64,000 bases of DNA from Paralichthys olivaceus (taxonomy: Eukaryota > Chordata > Actinopteri > Pleuronectiformes > Paralichthyidae): NCBI RefSeq assembly GCF_024713975.1, contig NC_091103.1, forward strand, positions 3,600,001 through 3,664,000. The letters run 5' to 3'. Both the position numbers and the translations under genes were made by a program. Every line of letters begins with the position of its first letter. Within the stretch, counting starts at the first letter, position 1. Below, one piece after another: positions 62,514 through 64,000 of this stretch. The notes under the pieces were generated by a model that had not been told where the DNA came from, did no database searches, and saw only the letters and a program-made list of their open reading frames with translations.

Positions 62514-63967
62514 CTACAGTGTGAAGCTGTTGATATTTTTCGCTGCCCTGAGTGCAGACTTCATGGCAGTTTCAATCCACCCATGAGGCATCGCTGTGTG
62601 TTCTCCTGCAAAGTGCACCCGTCCCTCACTCTGGAACAATTCCCTGGCGTATTGCCCCTGCTGGTAGGGCATGAACAGGGCGAAGGCTCCCAGACTGTAA
62701 GGATCCAGGCCCCATTTCTTCACCAGCCCCCCTGTCCACAGTTTCCTAATTCCTTCTCCGTGGATCTTAACCAAGTCGTCCAGGACCACGGCCATCACCT
62801 CCTCCTCGCTCATCCCTTGGAAGAGGGTGGAGTCGTCAGAGCAGGTGTAAGATGCCAGGAGGGCCCCTGCGTCTGTGCCCTGGAAGGTGTGGCTGGGGTA
62901 GTAGATGAAGCGCGAGGGGCGGTCCGTGATGCTCTTCCCCCCTCTGATGCCCTCCTTCTCCCAGAAGCGCTCCCTGAAGCTGAGCACCACCTTGGTGGAG
63001 CTGATGTAATGGACCGAGCGCAGGGCCTCCATCTTGTCCCCGGAGAGAGGGGGCTGGAAGTCAATGAAGAGGGTGGCCTTGGCTGTGGCCGTAATCAGGG
63101 CGTAGTCCACTGTTAGGTTGGTCAGAGCGCCTGAATTACGCCAGTCCTGATATGTGACGGTGACATTGCTGCCACTTGTTTGGTGGATCAGCTTCACCTT
63201 GGAGTTGAGAAGGATTGTGGAATTTAGCACCTGGTAGAAAGCCCTGGGGAGATGGTCGAAGCCATCGGTCACTTCGAAGTACCTGGAACAAAACACTCCT
63301 TTACAAACCTCTTCATCACAATACAGCAGTAAACAAACCCCTGAAAGTCTCCGTGTTCCTGAGAGTTACATATTGAGATGTTTTTTTCATTGGATATTTT
63401 CTCTTCACTGCCTGAATGTAACACTGCATCTTTGCCTCCTTTAATAATCCTCATATCTAAGATACGAATGAGCCCAGCCTCTGTCTCTGCAGCTCCGACT
63501 CTCACACAAACTCTTTCAGGATCTTCTTTTGTGACTTAAGGCTACAGGCAGGAGAGTTTGTGTTACTGTTGCTTGTTGAATTAAAAGAACAAATGCACAA
63601 TATGCTGTGTATTTTAATCAGACTGAAAAAACGATGCACTGTTGATAGACACATAATAAAACGGAATATTTCTCACTCAGTGTTGTCAGAGATGTCTGAC
63701 TGGATGTACAGCGTCTCCAGCAGTGATGAGTAGAAGAGGCTGTTTTCATTCAGGATGTCTCCGATCATCCTCAAGCCACCACGGCTCAGGTTGCCCTCCT
63801 TCACCAGATATTCCTGTCAGCGGTCGAATGTCAAATGTTTTTCAAACTATGGCCTGTGTGACATTGCTCAGACATTTTCAAAATACACAAACTGTTACCT
63901 GCACTGTGTAGGAATCATATTTATGCAGCATGGCACTGCAGCCAAAAGTCTTGAGGTCATCCTTCAA
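62514..63967 (-). CDS. L-amino-acid oxidase (IL4I1-like flavoenzyme), 3' end only
   Basis: FAD-dependent oxidase converting L-amino acids to keto acids, ammonia and hydrogen peroxide; fish members are secreted or lysosomal and often antimicrobial. The last three exons are inside the window: 63899-63967, 63677-63813 and 62514-63282, giving 324 residues in frame. They cover part of the helical and substrate domain, [10 protein letters not shown], and the C-terminal FAD-binding segment [19 protein letters not shown]. The N-terminal dinucleotide-binding GxGxxG region and the signal peptide would be to the right of the window. The protein ends shortly after the FAD segment (INSFTL), without the long tail of mammalian IL4I1. 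Whether it is the il4i1 orthologue or one of the fish-specific duplicates cannot be told, so no symbol is given. Confidence 0.9.
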
Positions 63968-64000
63968 CTGTGCACATACAAAGAAAGAAGATATTTAAGT

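Noticed and set aside
62469-63116. 215-codon plus-strand frame
   Set aside because: Exactly antisense to the large final exon of the L-amino-acid oxidase, whose minus-strand frame has clear family motifs.

Overview
This is a nuclear DNA segment from a bony fish, most likely a percomorph teleost. All genes are vertebrate genes split by canonical spliceosomal introns. The spacers carry many CA, GA, GGA and G-run microsatellites plus short interspersed repeats of types common in teleost genomes. The species cannot be named from the sequence. I found no bacterial, phage, CRISPR or plasmid feature and no ribosomal or functional tRNA gene.

Layout, left to right. (1) 1-24.3 kb: the 5' part of sorl1 (sortilin-related receptor, minus strand), coding exons 1-6, with an 11.2 kb first intron; the rest of the gene lies beyond the left edge. 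(2) 24.3-28.3 kb: the divergent sorl1/tex12 spacer, holding a 0.92 kb array of a 21-bp minisatellite. (3) 28.3-30.0 kb: tex12 (plus), a meiotic synaptonemal-complex protein. (4) 31.7-36.6 kb: bco2 (minus), a carotenoid dioxygenase, with a probable GC-AG intron and an unresolved N-terminus. (5) 36.6-45.7 kb: a repeat-rich spacer. (6) 45.7-49.9 kb: il18 (plus), with a 12-nt microexon. (7) 52.2-57.7 kb: sdhd (minus), a membrane anchor of respiratory complex II. (8) 60.0-61.5 kb: timm8b (plus), a mitochondrial small TIM chaperone. (9) 62.5-64.0 kb: the 3' end of an L-amino-acid oxidase gene (minus), cut by the right edge.

The set bco2-tex12-il18-sdhd-timm8b matches the gene neighbourhood of human 11q23, so this is an old conserved block. 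Here sorl1 (distant on the same arm in human) lies on one side and an L-amino-acid oxidase (IL4I1 family, a different chromosome in human) on the other. The genes are unrelated in function: receptor trafficking, meiosis, carotenoid cleavage, cytokine signalling, respiration, mitochondrial import and amino-acid oxidation. Each has its own introns, and there is no operon logic. Neighbours are head-to-head (sorl1/tex12, bco2/il18, sdhd/timm8b) or tail-to-tail (tex12/bco2, il18/sdhd, timm8b/laao).

Exon limits were read by eye from protein similarity to remembered families plus GT/AG sites and reading phase. Untranslated exons and promoters are mostly not determinable. I did not find a convincing previously undescribed system. 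The most interesting points are the il18 microexon, the bco2 GC donor, the spacer minisatellite and a small family of MITE-like elements.
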